Source: Actinoplanes sp. DH11 (lineage in GTDB: Bacteria; Actinomycetota; Actinomycetes; Mycobacteriales; Micromonosporaceae). From it: 64,000 bases of DNA. Of this stretch, positions 25,173-33,364 are shown one piece after another; positions within the stretch are counted from its first letter, which is position 1; each line of letters starts with the position of its first letter. The notes below the pieces were generated by a model. The model was not told the origin of the DNA. It worked only from the letters and a program-made list of their open reading frames with translations, and did no database searches. Location of the stretch: NCBI RefSeq assembly GCF_020873875.1, contig NZ_JAHWGU010000036.1, forward strand, positions 1 to 64,000. The letters are read 5' to 3'. A program made the translations under genes and the position numbers.

Positions 25173-25742
25173 ATGGGCGGCGCGCATCGGGGCGAGGACC
25201 CGTGGGCGGCGTGGCCGTCGATCCCCGCGGTGATCCGGGTGATGGCGGGCTGGTTCCTCTGCGGCATCGGCGCACTCAACCTCGCGGTCGAGGTGGACGG
25301 TGGGCTTGCCGGGACCTACCTGGTCTTCCACGTGGTGCTGCTGCTCGGCGGCGTGCTGCTGCTGGCCCGGCACCGGCTCGCGCCGAGCCCGGCCGGGTCC
25401 GTGATCACCGGGCTGCTCACCCTCGCCGGGATGGCGATCACCGCGCTGCCGGTGACGTCGCGCTGCTGCCTGGACGAGCACCCGCAGCGGCGTGGCTACC
25501 CGTTCCCGTTCCTCGGCAGCGGCGACGGCACGCACGTGGACCCGAAGTACCTGGTCGCCGACCTGATCTTCTGGGGCTGTGCCGGTCTGCTGGTGCTCAC
25601 CGTGGTGACGCTCGTCGAACGGATGCTGCCGGAACGGCGGACCCCCGTGGACCTCGGCGCGTACGCGGGCCGGCATGCCGAGAGACACGCGCTGGCCGCC
25701 ACCGGGGATCGCAGCGACGAGAATGTCGGTGGGCTTCCGTAA
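25173..25742 (+). CDS. Membrane protein of unknown function
   Basis: The 189-residue product has four hydrophobic segments. The loop SRCCLDEHPQRRGYPFPFLGSGDGTHVDPKYLVADLIFW resembles small actinobacterial membrane proteins with a conserved Y-P-F-x-F motif. Together with the preceding gene it sits in front of xseA, nine bases away, and may be transcribed with it. No function can be assigned. Confidence 0.7.
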   Translation: MGGAHRGEDPWAAWPSIPAVIRVMAGWFLCGIGALNLAVEVDGGLAGTYLVFHVVLLLGGVLLLARHRLAPSPAGSVITGLLTLAGMAITALPVTSRCCLDEHPQRRGYPFPFLGSGDGTHVDPKYLVADLIFWGCAGLLVLTVVTLVERMLPERRTPVDLGAYAGRHAERHALAATGDRSDENVGGLP

Positions 25743-25751
25743 TCTGGCCCG

Positions 25752-26990
25752 GTGAGCCAGCCCGAACCCAAGAGTCCCGAGCCGAAGAGCACCGCCGACG
25801 AGCCGTGGCCCGTCCGCGTCGTCAGTCAGAAGGTCGGCGCCTGGATCGCGAAGCTGGGCTGGGTCTGGGTGGACGGGCAGGTGGCCCAGATCAGCCGCCG
25901 GCCCGGCTCCGGCGTGGTCTTCCTGACCCTGCGCGACCCGTCCGCCGACCTGAGCCTCACCGTCACCGCCCACCGCGACGTGCTCGACGCGGGTGCGCCC
26001 GAGCTCGCCGAGGGGGCCCGGGTCACGCTGCACGCGCGCCCCGAGTTCTACCCGGCCCGCGGCACATTGAGCCTGCGCGCCGACGAGATCCGCCAGGTCG
26101 GGCTCGGTGAGCTGCTGGCCCGGCTGGAGAAACTGAAACGCCTGCTCGGCGCCGAGGGCCTGTTCGCCCGCGAGCGCAAACGGCGGCTGCCGTTCCTGCC
26201 CGGCCGGATCGGGCTGATCACCGGGCGGGCCAGCGCGGCCGAGCGCGACGTGCTGATGAACACCCGGCGCCGCTGGCCGGCCGTCGACTTCCGGGTGGTG
26301 AACGTGGCGGTGCAGGGCCCGACCGCCGTCCCGCAGATCATCGACGCGCTCAAGGTGCTGGACAACGACGACACCGTCGACGTCATCGTGATCGCCCGGG
26401 GCGGCGGCAGCGTGGAGGATCTGCTGCCCTTCTCCGACGAGGCGCTGTGCCGGGCGGTCTTCGGCGCGCGCACACCGGTGGTGAGCGCGATCGGGCACGA
26501 GACCGACGCGCCCCTGCTCGACTATGTGGCCGACCTGCGCGCCTCCACACCCACCGACGCCGCCAAGCGGATCGTGCCGGACCTCGCCGACGAGCAGCGC
26601 CTCATCGAGCACGCCCGCAACCGCCTCGACCGCGCGGTGCTCACCACGATCGACCGCGAGCGGCACCGGATCGAGGCGTGGCGGTCCCGCCCGGTGCTGG
26701 CCCGGCCGGAGTCCCTCGTCGACCAGCGGGCCGCCGAGGCAGTCGCGCTGCGCGACCGGGCCGGCCGCAGCCTGGAGCACCGCCTGCGGCGCGCCGACGA
26801 CGACCTGCGGCACACCGTGGCCCGGCTGCGGGCGCTGTCACCGGCGGCGACGCTGCAGCGCGGCTACGCGATCGTGCAACGCCCGGACGGCCAGGTCGTC
26901 CGCGCCGCGGACGAGGTGGCCGCGAACGACCTTCTTCGGATCCGGCTCGCCGAGGGCGAGCTGCACGCGACGGCACAGGAGACAGAGTGA
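25752..26990 (+). CDS. xseA: Exodeoxyribonuclease VII large subunit
   Basis: The 412-residue product has an N-terminal OB-fold (WVWVDGQVAQISRRPGSGVVFLTLRD) and a catalytic domain with RIGLITGRASAAERDVL, ARGGGSVEDLLPFSDE and SAIGHETDAPLLDYVADLRASTPTDAA. A long helical C-terminus ends PAATLQRGYAIVQ. With XseB it degrades single-stranded DNA from both ends. The GTG start follows ACCCGGTGA-like sequence. Its stop overlaps xseB by four bases (GTGA). Confidence 0.95.
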   Translation: MSQPEPKSPEPKSTADEPWPVRVVSQKVGAWIAKLGWVWVDGQVAQISRRPGSGVVFLTLRDPSADLSLTVTAHRDVLDAGAPELAEGARVTLHARPEFYPARGTLSLRADEIRQVGLGELLARLEKLKRLLGAEGLFARERKRRLPFLPGRIGLITGRASAAERDVLMNTRRRWPAVDFRVVNVAVQGPTAVPQIIDALKVLDNDDTVDVIVIARGGGSVEDLLPFSDEALCRAVFGARTPVVSAIGHETDAPLLDYVADLRASTPTDAAKRIVPDLADEQRLIEHARNRLDRAVLTTIDRERHRIEAWRSRPVLARPESLVDQRAAEAVALRDRAGRSLEHRLRRADDDLRHTVARLRALSPAATLQRGYAIVQRPDGQVVRAADEVAANDLLRIRLAEGELHATAQETE

Positions 26991-27190
26991 GCGACGAGAA
27001 ACTGAGCTACGAGCAGGCCCGCACCGAGCTGGCCTCCGTGGTCGAGCGGCTGGAGCAGGGCGGCGGCACCCTCGAGGAGTCGCTGGCCCTGTGGGAGCGC
27101 GGCGAGCAGCTGGCCGACGTCTGCCAGCGCTGGCTCGACGGCGCCCGCGAGCGGATCGACGCGGCCCGGGCAGCCCGCGCCGGCGACTGA
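26987..27190 (+). CDS. xseB: Exodeoxyribonuclease VII small subunit
   Basis: The 67-residue helical protein has the XseB signature SYEQARTELASVVERLEQGGGTLEESLALWERGEQLA. It binds several-fold to the XseA helical stalk. Start GTG 26987 lies within the xseA stop (GTGA), implying coupled translation. Confidence 0.94.
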   Translation: MSDEKLSYEQARTELASVVERLEQGGGTLEESLALWERGEQLADVCQRWLDGARERIDAARAARAGD

Positions 27191-27220
27191 CGCACGGCGG
27201 CCGCGCACGTCGGTCGGTCC

Positions 27221-27315
27221 CGCGGCTGCGAAGCACTGGCGGGCCCGGCGGGTCGCGCGGCTGCGAAGCACTGGCGGGCCCGGCGGGTCGCGCGGCTGCG
27301 AAGCGGCGGCGGGCC
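27221..27315. repeat. Tandem 35-bp repeats after xseB
   Basis: CGCGGCTGCGAAGCACTGGC and the following GGGCCCGGCGGGTCG repeat with period 35 (27221, 27256, 27291). The third copy diverges after GAAGC. The array lies between convergent xseB and the DUF4245 gene. Confidence 0.85.
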
Positions 27316-27320
27316 GGTCC

Positions 27321-27875
27321 TCAGGAGAGGGAGCCGGCCAGGGTCTCCAGGTTCTTGCGGTCGGTGCTGCCGACCACCACGACGGTCCGGTTCTGCTCGG
27401 TGGCGACCAGCGAGGTCTCCCCCGGCCGCCCGGAGTAGACCAGCCAGGTCCGCGCGTCGGTGCGGAAGGCGCCGATCCGCTTGCCGTCCTTGCCCACCTC
27501 GGCCGGGACCAGGGTCTCCGCCGGCACGGTGCTCTGCACCAGCAGGACCGGGTCGTCGTCCGGGTCGACATATCCGATACGCAAGGTCGCGCCGCCTTCC
27601 ACCCGCTGGAAGTTGGCCGACGTGACGCGCCAGTCCTCGCTCAGGCCGGTCGGCTCGGCGACGGTGAACTCGCGCGACGCCAGCTGGATGGCGCTGGTCG
27701 GGTCCTTGGTGATCGGCTCGTCCCCGTTGAGCACCACGCGGTAGAACGTGAGGAGCAGCGCGATCGGCACGAGCAGGACCAGCAGCGAGAAGATCATGTC
27801 GCGGGGCCGGCGAGCCTCACGGGGCTTGAGGCGTGCCGGTTCGGCGGGAGCGGGAGCGGGTTCCACGAATCCCAT
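27321..27875 (-). CDS. DUF4245 membrane-anchored protein
   Basis: The 184-residue product has a cytoplasmic Pro/Arg-rich N-terminus, one membrane span (MIFSLLVLLVPIALLLTFYRVVL, about 27-49) and an extracytoplasmic beta-rich domain with GLSEDWRVTSANF, LRIGYVDPD and RTWLVYSGRPGETSLVATEQNRTVVVVG. It lies between xseAB and glpX in a conserved actinobacterial order. Function unknown. Confidence 0.85.
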   Translation of the reverse strand: MGFVEPAPAPAEPARLKPREARRPRDMIFSLLVLLVPIALLLTFYRVVLNGDEPITKDPTSAIQLASREFTVAEPTGLSEDWRVTSANFQRVEGGATLRIGYVDPDDDPVLLVQSTVPAETLVPAEVGKDGKRIGAFRTDARTWLVYSGRPGETSLVATEQNRTVVVVGSTDRKNLETLAGSLS

Positions 27876-27967
27876 TGTTAACCATGTCGCTGAACCGAGA
27901 CTTGGCGCGTCCTGGAATGCCAGGATCGACGGTACTGACAGCCCCGCAACGTCGCGAGGAGGCCGCC

Positions 27968-28984
27968 GTGCCAGCCCGAGTCCCCCAGGACCTCGACCGC
28001 AACATCGCCCTCGACCTGGTCCGAGTGACCGAAGCAGCCGCCATGGCCGCCGGTCGCTGGGTCGGCCGGGGTGACAAGAACGGCGGTGACGGTGCCGCCG
28101 TCGACGCCATGCGCAAACTCATCAACTCGATCCAGATGCAGGGCGTCGTGGTGATCGGTGAGGGTGAGAAGGACGAAGCGCCGATGCTTTACAACGGCGA
28201 ACGGGTCGGCGACGGCACCGGCCCCGAGGTGGACGTCGCGGTCGACCCGATCGACGGCACCACGCTGATGAGTAAAGGCATGCCGGGCGCGGTGTCGGTG
28301 CTCGCGGTCGCCGAGCGCGGCGCCATGTTCGATCCGAGCGCCGTGTTCTACATGGAGAAGATCGCCGTCGGGCCGGACTGCGCCGACGTCGTCGACATCA
28401 ACGCCGGCACCGCGGAGAACCTGCGGCGCATCGCGAAGGCGAAACGGTCGAGCGTCTCCGACGTGACGGTGTGCATCCTGGACCGTCCCCGGCACGCACA
28501 ACTGGTCGCGGAGGTGCGGCAGGCCGGGGCGAACATCCGGTTCATCACCGACGGCGACATCGCCGGCGCCATCTCGGCGGCCCGCCTGGAGTCCGACGTC
28601 GACGTCCTGATGGGCATCGGCGGCACCCCGGAGGGGATCACGGCGGCGTGCGCGCTCAAGTGTCTGGGCGGCACGATCCAGGCGAAGCTGTGGCCGCATG
28701 ACGAGTCGGAGCGGGAGAAGGCGATCGCCGCCGGGCACGACCTGGACCGGGTGCTCACCACCGACGACCTGGTCACCGGGGACAACTGCTTCTTCGTGGC
28801 GACCGGCGTGACCTCGGGCGACCTGCTCAAGGGTGTGCGGTACCGGTCAGGTGGCGCGCACACCCAGTCGATCGTGATGCGGTCCAAGAGCGGCACGATC
28901 CGGGTGATCGACTCGTATCACCGGCTGGAGAAGCTCGCCCTTTACTCCGCGGTCGACTTCGACGGGCACCTGCCGACCCTGTGA
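27968..28984 (+). CDS. glpX: Fructose-1,6-bisphosphatase, class II
   Basis: The 338-residue GlpX-type enzyme hydrolyses fructose-1,6-bisphosphate in gluconeogenesis. Metal-binding motifs are visible: GEGEKDEAPML, DPIDGTTLMSKG, and GIGGTPEGITAACALKCLGG. GTG 27968 is preferred because GAGGAGG (27956-27962) lies five bases upstream and the length then fits E. coli GlpX. ATG 27884 or 27917 would add an unconserved tail. PEP carboxykinase at 36-38 kb is the other dedicated gluconeogenic enzyme here. Confidence 0.93.
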   Translation: MPARVPQDLDRNIALDLVRVTEAAAMAAGRWVGRGDKNGGDGAAVDAMRKLINSIQMQGVVVIGEGEKDEAPMLYNGERVGDGTGPEVDVAVDPIDGTTLMSKGMPGAVSVLAVAERGAMFDPSAVFYMEKIAVGPDCADVVDINAGTAENLRRIAKAKRSSVSDVTVCILDRPRHAQLVAEVRQAGANIRFITDGDIAGAISAARLESDVDVLMGIGGTPEGITAACALKCLGGTIQAKLWPHDESEREKAIAAGHDLDRVLTTDDLVTGDNCFFVATGVTSGDLLKGVRYRSGGAHTQSIVMRSKSGTIRVIDSYHRLEKLALYSAVDFDGHLPTL

Positions 28985-28990
28985 GAGATC

Positions 28991-29017
28991 GCCGCCGGCG
29001 TTCCGCGCGCCGGCGGC
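28991..29017 (+). terminator. Terminator hairpin after glpX
   Basis: GCCGCCGGCG pairs with CGCCGGCGGC around a 7-nt loop, seven bases past the glpX stop. Confidence 0.75.
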
Positions 29018-29051
29018 GGCACAGGTCAGCAGAGCGGGACGGTGACGGGGG

Positions 29052-29669
29052 TCAGCGGCGGCGGCGGAACAGGATCGCCGCGATCACGCCGCCGACCAGG
29101 CCGAGCAGGTGGCCTTGCCAGGACACCCGGGCGTCGGTCGGCAGGATGCCATAGAGCTGGTACCAGTACAGCAGGCCGATGAAGGCGCCGACCGCGATGT
29201 TCCACCAGCTGCGTTCCACCAGCCCCCGGATGAGCAGCATCCCGAGGTAGCCGAAGATGACGCCGCTGGCGCCGACCACGACGCTCTGCGGGTCGCCGAT
29301 GAACCAGACGCCCAAGCCGGACACCGCCATGATCACCACGGTCGACCAGACGAATCGGCGCACGCCACCGGCGAGCACGAACGTGCCGAGCAGGATCAGC
29401 GGGACCGCGTTGCCGTAGAGATGCGCCCAGTCGGCGTGCAGGAAGGGGCTGAAGAGCACCCCGTCCAGCCCGTCGATGCGACGCGGGATGATGCCGCCGG
29501 CCACGTCGAGCGTGCCGGGGCCGAGGCCGACGTCGATCGCCTCGATGAGGAAGAGTCCGGGAACGATGGCGCACATCGTCACGAACGCCCGGCCCAGCGA
29601 CGCGTAGAACGCATCGGTGCCGAACCTCGCCGCCTCGTCCTCGCGTGCCTGCGCCCAGCTGTAGCCCAT
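29052..29669 (-). CDS. Rhomboid-family intramembrane serine protease
   Basis: The 205-residue polytopic protein has the rhomboid motifs HADWAHLYGNAVPL (HxxxxHxxxN type), GASGVIFGYLG (catalytic Ser) and WQGHLLGLVGG (catalytic His). All key residues are present, so it should be active. It would cleave transmembrane helices; the substrate is unknown. ATG 29669 (MGYSWAQAR) is preferred over a longer, Ser/Pro-rich upstream frame. Confidence 0.9.
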   Translation of the reverse strand: MGYSWAQAREDEAARFGTDAFYASLGRAFVTMCAIVPGLFLIEAIDVGLGPGTLDVAGGIIPRRIDGLDGVLFSPFLHADWAHLYGNAVPLILLGTFVLAGGVRRFVWSTVVIMAVSGLGVWFIGDPQSVVVGASGVIFGYLGMLLIRGLVERSWWNIAVGAFIGLLYWYQLYGILPTDARVSWQGHLLGLVGGVIAAILFRRRR

Positions 29670-29712
29670 GCATCGATGGTGGCAGCAGGATGGGGCGGCG
29701 GCCAGTCGAGCG

Positions 29713-30588
29713 TCAGCTGAGCTTCGCGGTGGCCTCCCGGATCGCGACCCGGAATTTGGATATCTGGGTGTAGACCCCGAAATATCCGTCACGAGCGCAC
29801 CCGAGACCCCAGCTCACGATGCCGACCTGCACCCACCGGCTGCCGTCGCGGCGCACCATCGGGCCACCGGAGTCACCCTGACAGGTGTCGACCCCGTGCC
29901 GGCCCGCGCAGATCGACTCGTCACGGACCAATTCCACCCCGGCCTGGCGGTACGCCTTCGCGCACGCCTCGTCCGGGATCGTCGGCACGTTCGCGTAGTG
30001 CAGGCGCTGCTCCTGGCGTACCGAAGTCTCCTGGGTCTGCCCCCAGCCCATCACGGTGAACGTGCCCGCGTCGCGGCTGCCGTCCGGCACCAGAGCCAGG
30101 GTCGGCAGGGACAGCGCGCGTTCCAGCTTGACCACCGCCCAGTCGTCTCCCCGCGTCTCGGTCACGAAGTCGGGTGACCGGAACACTTCGACCGACCGCA
30201 CCGAGACGGCCCGCTTGGAGCGCAGGTCGGGCGCCCCCGCGGTGATCGTGATCTTGGTGTTCGGGCCGGTCTCGCCGACGCAGTGGCCGGCGGTGAGCAC
30301 CACCCGGGGTGCGGTGAGCGCGCCGCCGCAGCCCATCGAGAGCCGGACCGCCCAGGGGAACCTGCCGACGGCGGCGACCTTGCCGCCGATCACTTCGGGA
30401 ATCCGCTGCCGGCCGTCGCCGGCGATCCGCCGCCACGCGTCGCCCGCGATCCGCCACTCGTCGTCCGCGCTCCGCCGCCACTCGTCGCCGGTGACGCCCC
30501 GGCGGTCGTCGCCGGCCCGGACCGGTGCGGCGCTCAGGAGGAGCGTGACCGCGGCGACCGCGAGGAGTGAGACGACATTTCGGACCAT
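29713..30588 (-). CDS. Secreted trypsin-like serine protease (S1A)
   Basis: The 291-residue product has a signal peptide (about 1-25, ending AAPVRA), then a pro-region with repeated (G/A)D-x-W-R-R-(I/S)-A units (about 33-58). The protease begins at VIGGKVAAVGRFPW. The triad is in VLTAGHCVG (His), GDDWAVVKL (Asp) and DTCQGDSGGPMV (Ser). The residue D in VDTCQGDSGG, at the base of the S1 pocket, suggests cleavage after Arg/Lys. It is extracellular. No dedicated inhibitor is adjacent. Confidence 0.92.
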   Translation of the reverse strand: MVRNVVSLLAVAAVTLLLSAAPVRAGDDRRGVTGDEWRRSADDEWRIAGDAWRRIAGDGRQRIPEVIGGKVAAVGRFPWAVRLSMGCGGALTAPRVVLTAGHCVGETGPNTKITITAGAPDLRSKRAVSVRSVEVFRSPDFVTETRGDDWAVVKLERALSLPTLALVPDGSRDAGTFTVMGWGQTQETSVRQEQRLHYANVPTIPDEACAKAYRQAGVELVRDESICAGRHGVDTCQGDSGGPMVRRDGSRWVQVGIVSWGLGCARDGYFGVYTQISKFRVAIREATAKLS

Positions 30589-30609
30589 ACGGACATTTGA
30601 TCACAGCAA

Positions 30610-30643
30610 AACGGGGCTGTGCGGCGTGCCGCGCAGCCCCGTT
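30610..30643 (-). terminator. Intrinsic terminator of the transglycosylase gene
   Basis: AACGGGGCTG and CAGCCCCGTT form a perfect 10-bp stem with an inner GCGGC/GCCGC stem. On the minus strand it is followed by TTTTGC. It lies 30 bp beyond the stop at 30674. Confidence 0.85.
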
Positions 30644-30673
30644 CCACGAAGTGTCAGTACCAGCTGGGAAGTG

Positions 30674-31405
30674 TCAGTACCAGCCGACGTTCTGCGAGTG
30701 GTTCCATGCGCCGCACGGCGTGCCGTAACGGCCCTTGATGTAGCCGAGACCCCACTCGATCTGGGTGGCCGGGTTGGTCTTCCAGTCCGAGCCCGCCGAC
30801 GCCATCTTGCTGCCCGGCAGGGACTGCGGAATCCCGTACGCCCCGGAGCTGGGGTTGGTGGCCTTGTAGTTCCAGCCACTCTCCTTCTTCCACAGCTTGT
30901 CCAGGCACGGGAACTGGGCGATCGCGAAACCCTTGTCGACCATCAGGGCGCAGCCGATCTCGCGGCTGCCGCTGTACTCGCTGCAGGACGCGGGAATGTC
31001 GCCGGTGAACTCCGCCGGGCCGCCCGAGCCGCCGGACTCCCCGGCCTCGGCAGCCGCCTTCTTCGCCTCGGCGGCCTTCTTGGCCTCGGCAGCCTTCTTC
31101 TCGGCAGCGATCGCCTTCTTCTCCAGCGTCCACGCCTTGCCGGCCGCGGACTTCGCCTGGGTGGCCGCCTTCGCCGCCGCGACGTCCTCCGCCTGGTCCC
31201 GGAAGGCCCGGTCCGCGGCGTGGTACGCCTGACGCTCCTTGAGCAGCTGCATCTCGCTGGGGGCCGCGGGCAGGACGATCTGGGCCGACGCGTTCTGCTG
31301 CTGGATCTCGCGGTCCTGACCGAGGTAGACACCGCCGGCCAGTCCGGTGAGGAGCAGTCCGACCGAGGCCGCACGAACTCCGAGCCGGCTCCAGAGCCGA
31401 TTCAC
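30674..31405 (-). CDS. Secreted lytic transglycosylase-like protein
   Basis: The 243-residue product has an N-terminal signal/anchor (ASVGLLLTGLAGGVYLG), then an Ala/Lys/Glu-rich coiled coil (about 60-125). A short Gly-Ser linker follows, then a C-terminal SLT-like domain with KKESGWNYKATNPSSGAYGIPQSLPGSKMAS and IEWGLGYIKGRYGTPCGAWNHSQ. The Glu in ESGW is the expected catalytic acid. It should cleave peptidoglycan outside the cell. The start is GTG 31405 (AAGGGA upstream); ATG 31429 is possible. The last codons and stop are duplicated as a 20-bp direct repeat (30651 and 30671). Confidence 0.88.
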   Translation of the reverse strand: MNRLWSRLGVRAASVGLLLTGLAGGVYLGQDREIQQQNASAQIVLPAAPSEMQLLKERQAYHAADRAFRDQAEDVAAAKAATQAKSAAGKAWTLEKKAIAAEKKAAEAKKAAEAKKAAAEAGESGGSGGPAEFTGDIPASCSEYSGSREIGCALMVDKGFAIAQFPCLDKLWKKESGWNYKATNPSSGAYGIPQSLPGSKMASAGSDWKTNPATQIEWGLGYIKGRYGTPCGAWNHSQNVGWY

Positions 31406-31673
31406 GAAGATTCCCTTCGTCGGGGGCAATGACGCGGCGCCCCCACCGCCGTGCGGTGGACCGCGCCGCGAGCACCGCGACCCCTCCGGGCCGCCGCCTC
31501 GGTTGCTCCGAGGGATGACCCAAGTCGATCTTCGACATCGTGGTCACCTGTTTGGCGCTCGGCGACCACCATGGCGCAACGTGAAGTGGATGTGAAATGC
31601 CAACGCGGTCTTGTGACCTTAGTCACTCGTTTTTTTACTTCATTTCGGCACAAAATTCCGCGCTGGCGTCATC
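31406..31673 (-). promoter_or_regulatory. Long upstream region of the transglycosylase gene with hairpins
   Basis: About 270 bp separate this gene from phoH. On the minus strand the proximal part carries two clear hairpins: CCTCGG/CCGAGG with a 5-nt loop (31498-31514) and CCACCGC/GCGGTGG with a 3-nt loop (31443-31459). The distal part is AT-rich with runs of A (31630-31637). Cell-wall hydrolase genes in actinobacteria often have c-di-AMP (ydaO) riboswitches, but I cannot match the consensus here by eye. Recorded as structured leader, identity open. Confidence 0.4.
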
Positions 31674-33092
31674 TCACAGGGGGATTTCCTCCAACAGGTC
31701 GGTGACCACCTCGGCGATCGGAGATCGTTCCGAACGGGTGAGCGTGACGTGGGCGAAGATCGGATGCCCCTTCAGCGCCTCGATCACCGCGGTGACGCCG
31801 TCGTGCCGCCCGACGCGCAGATTGTCCCGCTGGGCCACGTCGTGGGTGAGCACCACCCGCGAGTTCTGCCCGATCCGGGAGAGGACGGTCAGCAGAACGT
31901 TGCGCTCCAGGGACTGCGCCTCGTCGACGATGACGAACGCGTCGTGCAGGCTCCGGCCGCGAATGTGGGTCAGCGGCAGCACCTCGAGCATGCCGCGGGC
32001 CAGCACCTCCTCCACCACGTTGGTGTGCACCACCGCGCCGAGGGTGTCGAAGACCGCCTGCGCCCAGGGCGACATCTTCTCCGCCTCGCTGCCGGGCAGG
32101 TAGCCGAGCTCCTGACCGCCGACCGCGTAGAGGGGCCGGAAGACCACCACCTTCTTGTGGCGGTTGCGCTCCATCGTCGCCTCCAGGCCGGCGCAGAGCG
32201 CCAGCGCGGACTTGCCGGTGCCGGCCCGGCCGCCGAGCGAGACGATGCCGATCGCCTCGTCGAGCAGGATGTCCAGCGCCACCCGCTGCTCCGCGGAGCG
32301 GCCGCGCAGGCCGAACGCGTCCCGATCGCCGCGGACCAGCTTGATGCTCTTGTCCGGGTTGACCCGGGCCAGTGCCGAGCCGCGCGGCGAATGGATCACC
32401 AGGCCGGTGTGGCAGGGAAGCCCCTCGGCCTCCTCCACCTCCAGTTCGTCACCGGCGTAGAGGCTGCCCACCTGTTCCTCGCTGAGCCGCAGGTCAGCCA
32501 TGCCGGTCCAGGTGGGGTCGCTGGCCTGGCCGTGCCGGTACTCGTCGGCGGTCAGGCCGACCGACGCCGCCTTCACCCGCAGTGGCATGTCCTTGCTGAC
32601 AAGCGTGACGTCGCGGCCCTCGGCGGCCAGCCCGAGCGCCACCGACAGGATGCGGGTGTCGTTCGAGTCGTTACGGAAGCCCTGTGGCAGCACACTCTGG
32701 TCGGCGTGGTTCAGTTCGACGCGGAGCGTGCCGCCCTCGTCGTTGCAGAGCACCGGCTGGTCCAGGCGGCCGTGCTTGATCCGCAGCTCGTCCAGCATCC
32801 GCAGCGACTGCCGGGCGAACCAGCCCAGTTCGGGGTGGTGACGTTTGCCCTCCAGTTCGGAGATCACCACGAGGGGGACGACCACCTCGTGGTCGGTGAA
32901 CCGGCGGAACGCCGCCGGGTCGGACAGCAGGACCGAAGTGTCCAGGACGAAGACGCGGCCGGCCGGGGCCGGCTCGGCGTCCGCGTGCCGGTCCCGCGCC
33001 TTGCGGCGCGAGGTCGTGGCACGGGTCTTGGTCACCTTGTCGGCCGGGTCGGAGTTCGAAGCGACACCGGCATCGGTACGGCGAGATGTCAC
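31674..33092 (-). CDS. PIN-PhoH fusion ATPase/ribonuclease
   Basis: The product has 472 residues from GTG 33092 (GGAG box seven bases upstream). The N-terminal PIN domain has VFVLDTSVLLSDP, VISELEGK, NDTRILSVAL and VSKDMPLRVKA. The C-terminal PhoH-type ATPase has GRAGTGKSALAL (Walker A), DAFVIVDEAQSL (Walker B) and VLTHDVAQRDNLRVG. PhoH2 proteins of this architecture unwind and cleave RNA. It is cytoplasmic. The gene stands alone. Confidence 0.93.
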   Translation of the reverse strand: MTSRRTDAGVASNSDPADKVTKTRATTSRRKARDRHADAEPAPAGRVFVLDTSVLLSDPAAFRRFTDHEVVVPLVVISELEGKRHHPELGWFARQSLRMLDELRIKHGRLDQPVLCNDEGGTLRVELNHADQSVLPQGFRNDSNDTRILSVALGLAAEGRDVTLVSKDMPLRVKAASVGLTADEYRHGQASDPTWTGMADLRLSEEQVGSLYAGDELEVEEAEGLPCHTGLVIHSPRGSALARVNPDKSIKLVRGDRDAFGLRGRSAEQRVALDILLDEAIGIVSLGGRAGTGKSALALCAGLEATMERNRHKKVVVFRPLYAVGGQELGYLPGSEAEKMSPWAQAVFDTLGAVVHTNVVEEVLARGMLEVLPLTHIRGRSLHDAFVIVDEAQSLERNVLLTVLSRIGQNSRVVLTHDVAQRDNLRVGRHDGVTAVIEALKGHPIFAHVTLTRSERSPIAEVVTDLLEEIPL

Positions 33093-33297
33093 AGGCCTGC
33101 TCCAGCGGGCGTGCAACCCGCCACCCGCGGTCCGCCACCTCCGGCCGCCGGCACATGCACAGGGACGGATTGCGAGCCCTGTGGCGCACGTCGTCGCTGG
33201 TCCGGGCCGGCCGGCTGGCCCGGGACGACCCCGTGCCATGACTCAGACGCTAGCGGTCAACTCGGTCCTGCGGTAGTGCGCAAAATCGGGCACCGAA

Positions 33298-33312
33298 GGG
33301 TGACCCTCACCC
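33298..33312. other. Small hairpin in the phoH-otsB intergenic region
   Basis: GGGTGA-CCC-TCACCC is a perfect inverted repeat 53 bp before the trehalose-phosphatase start, in a 272-bp divergent gap. It may be an operator. Nothing else stands out in the gap except the -10-like TAGTCT at 33354. Confidence 0.4.
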
Positions 33313-33353
33313 CACGCGAAATCGTCACGCATAAAAGACGACCTTCCGCGGGT

Positions 33354-33359
33354 AGTCTG
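33354..33359 (+). promoter_or_regulatory. Putative -10 element, leaderless otsB
   Basis: TAGTCT ends five bases before the GTG at 33365 and no Shine-Dalgarno sequence is present, which fits a leaderless transcript. Confidence 0.4.
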
Positions 33360-33364
33360 GCCGT

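Noticed and set aside
24543..26813. Very long minus-strand open frame running upstream of ispH
   Set aside because: It is antisense to two membrane protein genes and xseA, whose motifs are clear. Its composition (Arg/His/Gln-rich) is that of a high-GC shadow frame, and ispH has a good GTG start at 24542.
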